Origin: Streptomyces sulfonofaciens
Lineage (GTDB): Bacteria > Actinomycetota > Actinomycetes > Streptomycetales > Streptomycetaceae
DNA: 64,000 bases
NCBI RefSeq assembly: GCF_014656295.1
Contig: NZ_BNCD01000010.1
Location: 164,541 to 228,540 of the forward strand
Direction of reading: 5' to 3'
Shown: positions 28,988 through 38,072 of the stretch, piece after piece
Position numbering within the stretch: the stretch's first letter is position 1
How the letters are laid out: every line of letters starts with the position of its first letter
Program-made: the position numbers and the translations under genes
The notes under the pieces: model-generated
What the model was told of the DNA's origin: nothing
Database searches by the model: none
The model's input: the letters and a program-made list of their open reading frames with translations, nothing else

Positions 28988-29794
28988 TCAGTGACCCTCT
29001 TCGAGCGCTCCGCTGATGTAGATCGAGGCGAGGAGCGTGAAGATGTACGCCTGCAGGAACTGGATCAGCAGCTCGAAGGCGGTCATGAAGGCCGCCAACA
29101 GGAACGAGCCGCCGGCGACGACAGACAGGAAGGTCGGGGTCAGCAGGTACCAGCTCGCGATGCTGAACAGCACGATCAGCATGTGACCGGCGAACATGTT
29201 GGCCCACAGCCGCACCGCGAGGGTGAACGGCCGGGTGATCACGTTCTGGATGAACTCCAGCAGCACGATCAGCGGGACGAGGGGCTTGGGCAGGCCGCTG
29301 ATCCAGACCAGGTTCTTGACACCGCCGCGGAAGCCATGCGTCTTGAACGTCAGGAACATGTAGGTGATGAAGACCAGCGCCGCGAGCGCGACCGGGTACG
29401 CGAAGCGCGAGGTGGCCGGGAACTGCGCCAGCGGGATGATCGACATGATGTTCATGATCCACACGAAGAAGAAGATCGACGTGAGGAACGGAACGTACTT
29501 GTCGCCCTTCTTGCCGATCACCTCGCGGGCGATGCTGCGGGCCACGAAGCTGTAGCCGATCTCACCGGCGAGCTGCAGCTTGCCGGGGACGAGCTTGGGC
29601 TTGTTGAAAGCCGCCCAGAAGAATCCGACGACCAGGACCGTGCAGATGACCGCGAGCAGCATCGGCTTGGTGAAGTCGAAGCCGCCGACGCTGAAGATCG
29701 GGTCGAAGTTGAACGACTGGAGACCAGGGGCGGGGAATGCGCAGTCTTGCCGGATATGACATCCAGGCTCAGCGAGCAGCGTGTGGGCACTCAC
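28988..29794 (-). CDS. atpB: F1Fo ATP synthase a subunit
   Basis: A 268-residue membrane subunit that forms the proton half-channels. The essential Arg is in TLAVRLWANMFAGHM, and five to six helices are visible (LLAVICTVLVVGFFW, FFFVWIMNIMSII, and others). GTG 29794 is preferred to the frame opening at 30016: AAGGAG lies seven bases upstream, and the upstream part is Arg/Pro-rich and non-coding. The 297-bp gap to atpI contains no gene. Confidence 0.94.
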   Translation of the reverse strand: MSAHTLLAEPGCHIRQDCAFPAPGLQSFNFDPIFSVGGFDFTKPMLLAVICTVLVVGFFWAAFNKPKLVPGKLQLAGEIGYSFVARSIAREVIGKKGDKYVPFLTSIFFFVWIMNIMSIIPLAQFPATSRFAYPVALAALVFITYMFLTFKTHGFRGGVKNLVWISGLPKPLVPLIVLLEFIQNVITRPFTLAVRLWANMFAGHMLIVLFSIASWYLLTPTFLSVVAGGSFLLAAFMTAFELLIQFLQAYIFTLLASIYISGALEEGH

Positions 29795-30091
29795 CCGTGA
29801 CTCCTTCGTCGTGACGCATAGGTAACGGCAATCTTGTGTGTCAGCGCGGCTGGCGGGGCCGCTGTTCGGCACTGGGGGCGTGGTGGTGAGGCGGTGCCGC
29901 CGCGGTCCACAGGGAGCGTCCGCCGAGGTCCGGTCATCCGGGCTGCCGCGCCGTGGCCACAGCCGTCCGTCCGGATTCGCCGGGGACCGCGGGGGCTTAG
30001 CCCTGCCGCGGCCCATGACCGGGGAGAATCCCCGCAGGCGGAAGCGATTCCGGACGATAGCAGATCAGCGTGGAGCGTCTTAACGCAGCCC

Positions 30092-30547
30092 TTACGCGGC
30101 ATCGCGGGACTCCGCGCCTGCCGCGCCCGCCGCCTCCTTGGTGACCACGGAGGGTTCGGGATCGACGTAGAACATCCTGCTGGTGAGGCTGTAGCGGACC
30201 TGGCCGCCGACCCAGGCCAGGGCGGTGGCCAGCAGGCTGAGGCCGAAGGCCCGGCCGCTGAAGAGGGTGGTGTCCTCGAGCAGGACGATGAAGACACCGA
30301 TGAGCAGGATCTGCACGGTGTAGACGAGCAGCCCTGCGGTCATGGCCACTTGCGGCTTGTCCTGGGTGATGCGCATCAGCGCATAGGACCCGAGACCGAA
30401 GAACACGGCGACCACGGCCAGCGCCACCAGCCCGCCGACCAGGCCCTTCTCACCTGCGACGAACGCGCTGACCACGGTGGCGACGACTCCCACGGGGGCA
30501 GCGATCATCGCCGCACCCCGGAGAATCCGGGCGTCGTTGGACTGCAT
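30092..30547 (-). CDS. atpI: AtpI-like ATP synthase accessory membrane protein
   Basis: A 151-residue protein with four hydrophobic segments, placed first in the atp cluster. ATG 30547 (MQSNDARILRGAAM) has GGAG eight bases upstream; the in-frame extension to 30697 is non-coding in character. AtpI proteins assist c-ring assembly or magnesium uptake in other bacteria; here the assignment rests on position and topology, since the family is weakly conserved. Confidence 0.82.
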   Translation of the reverse strand: MQSNDARILRGAAMIAAPVGVVATVVSAFVAGEKGLVGGLVALAVVAVFFGLGSYALMRITQDKPQVAMTAGLLVYTVQILLIGVFIVLLEDTTLFSGRAFGLSLLATALAWVGGQVRYSLTSRMFYVDPEPSVVTKEAAGAAGAESRDAA

Positions 30548-30862
30548 GCGGGCAGCTCCAGCGGAAGTTGGGGGCGGGTTGCACGGGGTGACTGACAGCG
30601 ACTCGTCAACGATCCACGTTGAGCAGAGGCTAGCGCCAGGAGGCAGGTCCACCTCGGGCCGGAAGACCGTCCTGCACAAGGTCTTTCGGCTCTTCACCTA
30701 GTGGTAGTGAACGGTATCACAAACTATTTGATGAGAGCTTTACCTATTCGGTGTGGTCGCCGTCACACATGAGACCGAAACTGCCCGTCTGCGCATCAGC
30801 AGGACCCAACTCGACCAGGTTTGCACGCTTTTGTTAAACGCCGATCGCGTTCTGTCGACCCC
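30548..30862 (-). promoter_or_regulatory. Intergenic region likely holding the atp operon promoter
   Basis: A 315-bp gene-free region that includes the most AT-rich stretch near the operon (30697-30760, with AACTATTTGATGAGAGCTTTA). On the minus strand TTGTGA near 30724 could serve as a -35 element with a TA-containing -10 about 17 bp on. The exact promoter cannot be fixed by eye. Confidence 0.4.
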
Positions 30863-32425
30863 TCAGCGTGAGGTTCCGGCACCCCTGCGATCCAGAAAGC
30901 GCCCGCTGTGACGATGGTCAATTGCCGTCGCGCCGTTGACTCCTGCGGCACCGGAGACGCCTGAACCGGTCGCAGCGCGAGTGGCCTGCGCCGGCTCCGC
31001 CGTGGCCACGGACGCCGATTGCGTCCCCTTCTGCTGCATCTCGCCATGGATTCGCCCGTTTTGGGGGTTATCAGAGGGCTCGACGGCACCGGGATCGTCC
31101 GACTCGGCCCGGCCGCCGGGTGCTTGGCCGCCCGCGGACGTCTGACCGGAACCGGACGCCTGGAGCGCGCCGGGCCCCCCGGCCCCGCCGCCGCCCGCGC
31201 CGACCCCGCCGCCCGCACCCTCGGCACCGGCGCCCTGCGACGCCGCCGAGGCCGTCCTGCGGGCCCGGTAGCGCGGCGGCACCACCCGCTGGGCCCAGCT
31301 CGGCACCCGCGGGGTGAAGCGCGGCAGCAGGAGCAGCACCAGGCCCACCGCGCTCAGCGCCACGATCGCCAGCACGATCCACATCGAGGCGGAGTTGACC
31401 GAGTAGGCCAGCGCACCGAAGGCGATCAGCGCCGAGAAGAAGTACATGATCAGCACGGCCCGGCTCTGCGAGTGCCCGACCTCCAGCAGCCGGTGGTGGA
31501 GGTGGCCGCGGTCGGCGGCGAACGGCGACTGGCCGCGCCAGGTGCGCCGCACCACGGCGAGCACCAGGTCGGCGGCGGGCACCGCGATGATCGTCAGCGG
31601 CAGCAGCAGCGGGATGTAGGCAGGCACCATCTGGTGCACCGCGGCCCGCTCGGAGTGCGCGAAGAGCTTCATCGAGTCCGGGTCGACCTGGCCGGTGATC
31701 GAGATGGCGCCCGCGGCCAGCACCAGGCCGATCAGCATCGAGCCCGAGTCGCCCATGAAGATCCGGGCCGGATGCATGTTGTGCGGCAGGAAGCCCAGGC
31801 AGATGCCCATCAGGATGACCGCGAAGAGCGTGGCCGGGGCGGCGGCCTCCAGGCCGTAGCCGTACCAGATGCGGTAGGCGTACATGAAGAACGCGGTCGC
31901 CGCGATGCACACCACGCCCGCCGCCAGGCCGTCGAGGCCGTCGACGAAGTTCACGGCGTTGATGGTGATCACGACCAGGGCGACGGTGAGCAGGGTGCCC
32001 TGCCACTGGGTGAGCGCCACCACGCCGACGCCCGGGACCGGCAGCCACAGGATCGTCAGGCCCTGGACCACCATGACGCCGGCGGCGATCATCTGGCCGC
32101 CCAGCTTGATCAGCGCGTCGATCTCGAACTTGTCGTCGAGGACGCCGATGAGCCAGATCAGCCCGGCGCCCGAGAGCAGCGCACGGGGCTCGCTGGAGTT
32201 GTCGAACACCTCGTTGAGGCTGGGCAGGTGGTCGGCGACCAGCAGGCCCGCGCAGAGGCCGAAGAACATCGCGATGCCGCCGAGGCGAGGGGTGGGCTCG
32301 CGGTGCACGTCGCGGGCCCGGATCTCCGGCATCGCACCGGCCACGATCGCGAACTTCCGCACCGGGCCGGTCAGCAGGTACGTCACCGCGGCCGTGATGC
32401 AGAGCGTCAGCAGGTATTCACGCAC
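30863..32425 (-). CDS. WecA/MraY-family undecaprenyl-phosphate glycosyl-1-phosphate transferase
   Basis: A 520-residue enzyme with about eleven membrane helices. Family motifs are HREPTPRLGGIAMF, NAVNFVDGLDGLAAG (the DDxxD/NxxNxxDGxDGL catalytic loop), FMGDSGSMLIG and GHLHHRLLEVGHSQ. It would attach a sugar-1-phosphate to undecaprenyl phosphate at the start of wall-polymer or teichoic-acid-type synthesis. GTG 32425 (VREYLLTLCITAAV) is preferred to ATG 32464 because a helix starts there. The last 150 residues are a disordered Gly/Ala/Gln extension absent from the basic enzyme. Confidence 0.9.
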   Translation of the reverse strand: MREYLLTLCITAAVTYLLTGPVRKFAIVAGAMPEIRARDVHREPTPRLGGIAMFFGLCAGLLVADHLPSLNEVFDNSSEPRALLSGAGLIWLIGVLDDKFEIDALIKLGGQMIAAGVMVVQGLTILWLPVPGVGVVALTQWQGTLLTVALVVITINAVNFVDGLDGLAAGVVCIAATAFFMYAYRIWYGYGLEAAAPATLFAVILMGICLGFLPHNMHPARIFMGDSGSMLIGLVLAAGAISITGQVDPDSMKLFAHSERAAVHQMVPAYIPLLLPLTIIAVPAADLVLAVVRRTWRGQSPFAADRGHLHHRLLEVGHSQSRAVLIMYFFSALIAFGALAYSVNSASMWIVLAIVALSAVGLVLLLLPRFTPRVPSWAQRVVPPRYRARRTASAASQGAGAEGAGGGVGAGGGGAGGPGALQASGSGQTSAGGQAPGGRAESDDPGAVEPSDNPQNGRIHGEMQQKGTQSASVATAEPAQATRAATGSGVSGAAGVNGATAIDHRHSGRFLDRRGAGTSR

Positions 32426-32626
32426 GGGCTTCCCCACAGGTATCGCTGGCCATCTCAGCCCCACACCCTAGCTTCGTGACGTTAGAGGTGAGGACTTCCG
32501 GGTAGCGATGATGGTTGCACGTGATGCGGCCTGCCGCGTCACCGAACCCGCCCGGGGTGGCGTTCAAGCCACCCGGCGGACCCGCCGGCCCCTCCGGCCG
32601 CGCACCCCCGCCCCGTTGCCCCGCCA

Positions 32627-33886
32627 CTAACCCTGGGGCGCCGGATAGGGCGGAAAGGCACGGGTGAGCCCCCGCACCTCCCGGCGGGCGGCGGGGGCGG
32701 CGAGATCGCCGCGCAGCACGGCCGCGAGCAGCTCCGCGATCCGCGTCATCTCCGGCTCCCGCATGCCCTGGGTGGTGACCGCCGCGGTGCCGAGCCGCAG
32801 GCCGCGGGCGTCGCCGTGCGGCAGCGCGCAACTGTCCAGCACGATCGCGGCAGCCCCGAGCCGGCCGCGTGCGGTGCGTCCTTCGACGCCGAGCGGGGCG
32901 GGGTCGGCGGTCAGCAGGTGGGTGTCCGTGCCGCCCGTGGTGATCAGCAGCCCTTCCGCGGCCAGGGCCTTGGCCAGGGCCCTGGCGTTGGCCACGACCT
33001 GGTGGGCGTAACCGCGGAAGTCCGGCGTCGCCGCCTCGGCGAACGCCACCGCCTTGGCCGCGATGGTGTGCATCTGCGCACCGCTCTGGGTGAACGGGAA
33101 CACCGCGCGGTCGATCCGCTCGGCCAGCTCGGGCCCGCACAGCAGCATGCCGCCGCGGGGCCCGCGCAGCACCTTGTGCGTGGTGGCGCAGACGACGTCC
33201 GCGTACGGCACCGGGCTCGGTGCCGCTCCTGCGGCCACCAGGCCGATGGGGTGCGCCGCGTCGGCGATCAGGTACGCGCCCGCCTCGTCGGCGATGGCGC
33301 GGAACGCGGCGTAGTCGATGTGCCGCGGGTAGGCGATCGAGCCGCAGACGATCGCCCTGGGGCGGCGGGCCCGGGCCAGCGCGCGTACCTGCTCGTAGTC
33401 GATGAGGCCGCTCTCCGCGCCGACGCCGTAGCCGACGAAGTCGAACCAGCGGCCCGAGAAGTTCGCCGGCGACCCGTGCGTGAGGTGGCCGCCGAACGGC
33501 AGCCCCATGGCCAGGACCGTGTCCCCCGGCCGCAGCAGGGCCGCGTAGGCGGCCAGGACGGCGGAGGAGCCCGAGTGGGGCTGGACGTTCACGTGACCGG
33601 CGCCGAACACCCGCACGGCGCGCTCGATCGCGATCCGCTCCGCGGCGTCGGCCAGCTCGCATCCGCCGTGGTGCCGGGCGCCCGGATAGCCCTCCGCGTA
33701 CTTGTTGGCCAGCGAGGAGCCGAGGGCGGCCAGCACCGCGGGCGAGGTGAAGTTCTCGGCGGCGATCAACTGGAGCCCCGCTGCCTGGCGCTCGCCCTCG
33801 GCCGCGAGCACCTCGGCCATCTCGGGGTCCTGGCCGCGCAGCAGGGCGAAGTCGGCGAGGGGTGCTTCGGCGGGGCGGGTGGGCAT
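32627..33886 (-). CDS. glyA: Serine hydroxymethyltransferase-like PLP enzyme
   Basis: A 419-residue fold-type I PLP enzyme. Motifs include LQLIAAENFTSPAVLAALGS, NKYAEGYPGARHHGGCE, NVQPHSGSSAVLAAYAALL and VCATTHKVLRGPRGGML, where the Lys after TTH binds PLP. The pocket is mostly conserved, but several positions differ from housekeeping SHMT (HHGGCE for YYGGCE, THKVLRG for THKTLRG), so it may be a second, specialised paralogue. ATG 33886 fits; the 15-codon upstream extension is not supported. It would transfer a C1 unit between serine and tetrahydrofolate. Confidence 0.88.
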   Translation of the reverse strand: MPTRPAEAPLADFALLRGQDPEMAEVLAAEGERQAAGLQLIAAENFTSPAVLAALGSSLANKYAEGYPGARHHGGCELADAAERIAIERAVRVFGAGHVNVQPHSGSSAVLAAYAALLRPGDTVLAMGLPFGGHLTHGSPANFSGRWFDFVGYGVGAESGLIDYEQVRALARARRPRAIVCGSIAYPRHIDYAAFRAIADEAGAYLIADAAHPIGLVAAGAAPSPVPYADVVCATTHKVLRGPRGGMLLCGPELAERIDRAVFPFTQSGAQMHTIAAKAVAFAEAATPDFRGYAHQVVANARALAKALAAEGLLITTGGTDTHLLTADPAPLGVEGRTARGRLGAAAIVLDSCALPHGDARGLRLGTAAVTTQGMREPEMTRIAELLAAVLRGDLAAPAARREVRGLTRAFPPYPAPQG

Positions 33887-34255
33887 GTACGTACCGTAGC
33901 CAGGCGGGCACGGACTGTCCCGTCCAGGCACCCGTTCGGAGCACGTCGCGCCGGTCTCCGGCAGCCGCGCGGACCGCGCACCCGACCGCGGGCAGAGGCA
34001 GGACCGCCGCCGCCCCTAGGGGCGGTCCCGGCCCGGGGAAGGCGCGGGGAACGGCACGGGGGCCCGACGAGACCCCCGGACCACCACCGCCCCGCAGACC
34101 GTCCCGGTCGCACCCGGCCCACCGGACGGGCGGCAGGCGCCTGGCAGGCGGCAGGGCCGTGGCGGGCGGCAGACAGGCGACCGTGACCGGTGACGGTGAC
34201 CGGTGACCGGTCACCGGTAAGCCGCGCGGCGGCACCCGAGGGGGCCGGGCCGGCG
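33887..34255. other. Gene-free gap upstream of the glyA-like gene
   Basis: A 369-bp region with no coding signal. It holds the direct repeats and 20-bp palindrome at 34183-34218 and small GGCAGGCG/GGCAGG repeats at 34132-34170. The glyA promoter should lie here. Confidence 0.5.
34183..34218. repeat. Direct repeat plus perfect 20-bp palindrome
   Basis: GTGACCGGTGAC occurs at 34183-34194 and 34196-34207 and runs into the perfect palindrome ACCGGTGACCGGTCACCGGT at 34199-34218. It lies 313 bp before the glyA-like start and 38 bp past the stop of the phosphatase-like gene, so it could be an operator or a terminator. Confidence 0.75.
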
Positions 34256-34906
34256 CTACTTTCCGGTCAGGGCCACCACGACCGGTTCCAGGGCCTGCTG
34301 GATCTCCTCCCCCACCGAACGGAAGAAGGGCAGCGGAGCCCCGTAGGGGTCGTACACCTCGTCCGCCTCGGCACTGGGCGCGAGCAGCCAGCCGCGCAGC
34401 GCCGCCGCGGCCCGCACCAGCGCCCGGGCCCGCTCCACCACGCCCTCGTCGACGGGATCGGGCAGCGTCGCCGGGTCTATCGCCCGGACCAGCCGGGTGA
34501 ACTCCTTGAGCGTGAAGGTCCGCAGCCCCGCCGAGTGCCCCATCGATATCACCTGGGCGCGGTGGTCGCGGGTCGCGGTGAGCACCAGGTCCGCCCGGAT
34601 GACGTGCTCGTCCAACAGCTCACGGCCGACGAAGCCGGCCGGGTCCGCCCCGAGGTCGGCGAGCACCGTCTCGGCGTGCGCCTCCATCGGCGCCCCCTCG
34701 TGCCCCCAGGTACCCGCGCTCTCCACGATCAGCCCGCCGATCGGCGTGCCCCCGGCGTAACCGGACAGCGGCGACCCGAGGCGCCCGGCCAGGGCATGGC
34801 GCGTCAGCCGCTCGGTGATGGGCGAGCGGCAGACGTTGCCGGTGCTGACGTGGAGGATCCTGAAGGTGTCGCCGATGCCTATGCCACGCCCCTCGGGGGT
34901 CGTCAA
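34256..34906 (-). CDS. Low-molecular-weight phosphotyrosine phosphatase-like protein lacking the catalytic Cys
   Basis: A 216-residue protein of the LMW-PTP/arsenate reductase fold. The P-loop region reads ILHVSTGNVCRSPITERL. In active enzymes this is C-x-G-N-x-C-R-S, so the first Cys (the nucleophile) is Ser here, while the second Cys and the Arg are kept. The C-terminal general-acid motif is seen as EVYDPYGAP (DP). It overlaps tsaC by four bases and is about 60 residues longer than classic LMW-PTPs. It may be a catalytically silent binding protein or use another chemistry. Confidence 0.85.
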   Translation of the reverse strand: MTTPEGRGIGIGDTFRILHVSTGNVCRSPITERLTRHALAGRLGSPLSGYAGGTPIGGLIVESAGTWGHEGAPMEAHAETVLADLGADPAGFVGRELLDEHVIRADLVLTATRDHRAQVISMGHSAGLRTFTLKEFTRLVRAIDPATLPDPVDEGVVERARALVRAAAALRGWLLAPSAEADEVYDPYGAPLPFFRSVGEEIQQALEPVVVALTGK

Positions 34907-35550
34907 TTGGCCACCTCAAGGTCGGGTACGACCTTGCGGAGCTCGTCGGCGCCGAGCGCACCGGCGCGCAGCAGCACGGGCACCTTCCCGGTGACGTCCA
35001 CGATCGAGGAGGGCACGATGCCCGGGGTCGGGCCGCCGTCCAGGTAGACCGAGACCGAGTCGCCGAGCATGTCCTGCGCGGCGTCGCACGTCTCCGGCGC
35101 CGGGTGCCCGGTGAGGTTGGCTGAGGTCACCGCCATCGGCCCGGTCTCGGTCAGCAGCTCGATGGCGACCGGGTGCAGCGGCATGCGGACGGCGACCGTG
35201 CCGCGGGTCTCGCCCAGGTCCCACTGGAGCGAGGGCTGGTGCCGGGCGACCAGGGTGAGCGCACCGGGCCAGAAGGCGTCGACGAGTTCCCACGCCATCT
35301 CGGAGAAGTCGGTGACCAGGCCGTGCAGGGTGTTCGGAGAGCCGATCAGGACGGGGCTCGGCATGTTGCGCCCGCGTCCCTTGGCCTGGAGGAGGTCGCC
35401 GACGGCCTCGGCGCTGAAGGCGTCGGCGCCGACGCCGTAGACGGTGTCGGTGGGCAGTACGACCAGCTCGCCGCGGCGGACGGCGGACGCGGCCTCACGG
35501 AGACCGGTGGTGCGGTCCGTGGCGTCATTGGTGTCGTAGCGCCGTGCCAT
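34903..35550 (-). CDS. tsaC: L-threonylcarbamoyladenylate synthase (TsaC/Sua5/YrdC family)
   Basis: A 215-residue enzyme for the first step of the universal t6A37 tRNA modification, using threonine, bicarbonate and ATP. Motifs are LVVLPTDTVYGVGADAF, KGRGRNMPSPVLIGS (the KxR...SxN substrate site, with MPSPV replacing the usual RP-P-x-P), VAVRMPLHPVAIELL and AVTSANLTGHP. It follows prmC by 90 bp, and its stop overlaps the next start. The prfA-prmC-tsaC order is a widespread actinobacterial arrangement. Confidence 0.94.
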   Translation of the reverse strand: MARRYDTNDATDRTTGLREAASAVRRGELVVLPTDTVYGVGADAFSAEAVGDLLQAKGRGRNMPSPVLIGSPNTLHGLVTDFSEMAWELVDAFWPGALTLVARHQPSLQWDLGETRGTVAVRMPLHPVAIELLTETGPMAVTSANLTGHPAPETCDAAQDMLGDSVSVYLDGGPTPGIVPSSIVDVTGKVPVLLRAGALGADELRKVVPDLEVAN

Positions 35551-35640
35551 GGGCGGGCCTCCTCGTGCACATACGGGCTCTGGGGGTGGTGGGTGCGGGT
35601 GTGGTGAAAGGGGTGGGGAAGAGCATGGTCCTGCAGGTGG

Positions 35641-36540
35641 TCACGGCAGCGCCTTGCGGGCGGTCGCGAAACGCGGACGGTTGTTGAGGTCGGGGTGGTC
35701 GGCCGCGTCCGCCCAGCCCGACGCCTCGCTGAAGATCCACGGCACCTGCCCGCCCTGGGTGTCGGCGTGCTCGACGACGACGATGCCGCCGGGCCGCAGC
35801 AGCCGGTGGGCGGTGCGTTCGATGCCGCGGATGGTGTCCAGCCCGTCCTCACCGGAGAAGAGGGCGAGCTGCGGGTCGTGGTCGCGGGCCTCCGGGGCCA
35901 CATACTCCCACTCCGTGAGCGGAATGTAGGGAGGGTTGGACACGACCAGGTCGACCTGGCCGTTGAGTTCGGGCAGCGCGGTGCGGGCGTCGCCGTGGTG
36001 GATGGTGACCCGGGAGCCGGCGGCCTGGTCGGCGTGCCGGGCGTTCTTGCGCGTCCAGACCAGGGCCTCCTCGGACAGCTCCACGGCGTGCACCCGGGAG
36101 CGGGGCACCTCCTGCGCCATCGCGAGGGCGATCGCGCCCGAGCCGGTGCACAGGTCGACGATGAGGGGCTCCACGACGTCCATGGCGCGCACCGCCGCTA
36201 TGGCCCAGTCGACCACCGACTCGGTCTCGGGTCTGGGTACGAACACCCCGGGCCCGACCTGGAGTTCCAGGTACCGGAAGTAGGCGTGCCCGGTGATGTG
36301 CTGGAGCGGCTCGCGGGCCTCGCGGCGGGCGACGGCCTCCCAGTAGCGGGCGTCGAAGTCGGCGTCCCCGACGGTGTGCAGCAGGCCCCGCTTGACACCG
36401 TGCACGAAGGCGGCGAGCTCCTCCGCGTCGTTGCGCGGCGAGGGCACGCCGGCGTCGGCCAGCCGCTGGGTGGCCTGCGCCACCTCCGCGAGCAGCACGC
36501 TGCGGGGTTTGGGGGGTCGCTCCCCAGGATGAGGCTGCAC
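35641..36540 (-). CDS. prmC: Peptide chain release factor N5-glutamine methyltransferase PrmC
   Basis: A 299-residue SAM-dependent enzyme that methylates the GGQ glutamine of release factors, here that of RF1 encoded just upstream. Motifs are VPRPETESVVDWA, IVDLCTGSGAIALAMAQE (SAM site) and VVSNPPYIP (the catalytic NPPY). GTG 36540 is selected because GGAGG lies six bases before it; a second GTG at 36498 (VLLAEVAQ) would match shorter homologues. The frame to 36711 is non-coding overlap with prfA. Confidence 0.93.
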   Translation of the reverse strand: MQPHPGERPPKPRSVLLAEVAQATQRLADAGVPSPRNDAEELAAFVHGVKRGLLHTVGDADFDARYWEAVARREAREPLQHITGHAYFRYLELQVGPGVFVPRPETESVVDWAIAAVRAMDVVEPLIVDLCTGSGAIALAMAQEVPRSRVHAVELSEEALVWTRKNARHADQAAGSRVTIHHGDARTALPELNGQVDLVVSNPPYIPLTEWEYVAPEARDHDPQLALFSGEDGLDTIRGIERTAHRLLRPGGIVVVEHADTQGGQVPWIFSEASGWADAADHPDLNNRPRFATARKALP

Positions 36541-36601
36541 GCTGGTCCTCCGGGACTGAGCAGGTCGTGGTGCGGGGTGCACGGACGGGCGCGGGCGGTT
36601 C

Positions 36602-37672
36602 CTACGCGGCCGCCAGCTTGGCCGCGGAGTCCGCGTCGACACACGCCTGGATGACGGCGTCGAGCTCGCCGTCGAGCACCTGGTCCAGGTTGTACGCCTT
36701 GAAGCCGACACGGTGGTCCGAGATGCGGTTCTCCGGGAAGTTGTAGGTGCGGATCTTCTCGGAACGGTCCACGGTGCGCACCTGGCTGCGCCGCGCGTCG
36801 GCCGCCTTGCTCTCCGCCTCCTCCTGGGCCGCCGCGAGGAGCCTGGAGCGCAGGATACGCATCGCCTGCTCCTTGTTCTGCAACTGGCTCTTCTCGTTCT
36901 GGCAGGAGGCCACGACTCCGGTGGGCAGGTGGGTGATGCGCACGGCGGAGTCGGTGGTGTTCACGGACTGGCCGCCGGGCCCCGAGGAGCGGTAGACGTC
37001 GATCCGCAGGTCGTTCGGGTTGATCTCGATGTCGATCTCCTCGGCCTCGGGCGTCACCAGGACACCGGCCGCCGAGGTGTGGATGCGGCCCTGCGACTCG
37101 GTCGCGGGCACCCGCTGGACCCGGTGCACGCCGCCCTCGTACTTCAGCCGGGCCCAGACGCCCTGGCCCGGCTCGACGGCGCCGCCCTTGCGCTTCACGG
37201 CGACCTGGACGTCCTTGTAGCCGCCCAGCTCGGACTCGGTGGAGTCGATGATCTCGGTCTTCCAGCCGACGCGCTCCGCGTACCTCAGGTACATGCGCAG
37301 CAGGTCCCCGGCGAACAGCGCGGACTCGTCACCGCCGGCGCCGGCCTTGATCTCCAGGATGACGTCCTTGTCGTCGCTCGGGTCGCGCGGCACGAGCAGC
37401 AGGCGGAGCTTGTCGGTGAGGTCGTCGCGCTGCTGTTCGAGGTCCCGTACCTCGGCGGCGAACTCCGGCTCCTCGGCGGCCAGCTCGCGTGCCGTCACGA
37501 TGTCCTCGCCGACCTGCTTCCAGGCACGGTAGGCGGCGACGATCGGGGTCAGCTCGGCGTAGCGCTTGTTGAGCTTGCGTGCGCCTGCCTGGTCGGCGTG
37601 GACCGCGGGGTCGGCGAGCTTTTTCTCCAGGTCGGCGTGTTCGCCGATGAGGTCCTCGACCGCCTCGAACAT
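36602..37672 (-). CDS. prfA: Peptide chain release factor 1
   Basis: A 356-residue RF1 that starts MFEAVEDLIGEHADLEKKLAD at ATG 37672. It contains the peptidyl-transferase motif GGQ in SSGPGGQSVNTTDSAVRITHLPTG and ends with the usual VIQACVDADSAAKLAAA. The UAA/UAG recognition region is intact (GGVHRVQRVPATESQGRIHTS, with the PxT-equivalent PAT). The frame upstream of ATG 37672 is a non-coding extension through the rpmE-prfA gap. Confidence 0.96.
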   Translation of the reverse strand: MFEAVEDLIGEHADLEKKLADPAVHADQAGARKLNKRYAELTPIVAAYRAWKQVGEDIVTARELAAEEPEFAAEVRDLEQQRDDLTDKLRLLLVPRDPSDDKDVILEIKAGAGGDESALFAGDLLRMYLRYAERVGWKTEIIDSTESELGGYKDVQVAVKRKGGAVEPGQGVWARLKYEGGVHRVQRVPATESQGRIHTSAAGVLVTPEAEEIDIEINPNDLRIDVYRSSGPGGQSVNTTDSAVRITHLPTGVVASCQNEKSQLQNKEQAMRILRSRLLAAAQEEAESKAADARRSQVRTVDRSEKIRTYNFPENRISDHRVGFKAYNLDQVLDGELDAVIQACVDADSAAKLAAA

Positions 37673-37756
37673 CTGAAGGGCTCCTGATCTTGCGACGTAC
37701 GTCCGTGGGTCACGGCGGGCGTACGCCACTGGGTCGCACGGAAGGGGTGAGCGAGC

Positions 37757-37802
37757 AAAAACGCCGGTCCCGGCGCCCCGGGCGGGGCGGCCGAGGACCG
37801 GC
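37757..37802 (-). terminator. Intrinsic terminator of rpmE
   Basis: On the minus strand GCCGGTCC (37802-37795) pairs with GGACCGGC (37770-37763), with further GC pairing inside. The hairpin is followed by five T residues (37761-37757). It would stop rpmE transcripts before prfA, implying a separate prfA promoter or partial readthrough. Confidence 0.8.
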
Positions 37803-37847
37803 CTGGGGGTGCCTCCCAGGCCGTCGAGGCACTGGGAGGACGGCTCG

Positions 37848-38072
37848 CTACTTCTTGGAGCCGGCAGCAGCCTTGCCGAAGCGGGCCTCGAAGCGGGCCA
37901 CGCGGCCGCCGGTGTCGAGGATCTTCTGCTTGCCCGTGTAGAACGGGTGGCATTCGGAGCAGACCTCGGCACGGATGGTGCCGGATCCGATGGTGCTACG
38001 GGTGGTGAACGACGCGCCACAGGTGCAGCTCACCTGCGTCTCGACGTACTCGGGGTGGATTTCGCGCTTCAA
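37848..38072 (-). CDS. rpmE: Ribosomal protein bL31, zinc-binding (C+) type
   Basis: A 74-residue protein, MKREIHPEYVETQVSCTCGASFTTRSTI followed by AEVCSECHPFYTGKQKILDTGGRVARFEARF. Four Cys in CxC and CxxC pairs make the zinc-binding form, in contrast to the Cys-free paralogue that Streptomyces induces under zinc starvation. The position between rho and prfA is conserved in actinobacteria. Confidence 0.96.
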   Translation of the reverse strand: MKREIHPEYVETQVSCTCGASFTTRSTIGSGTIRAEVCSECHPFYTGKQKILDTGGRVARFEARFGKAAAGSKK

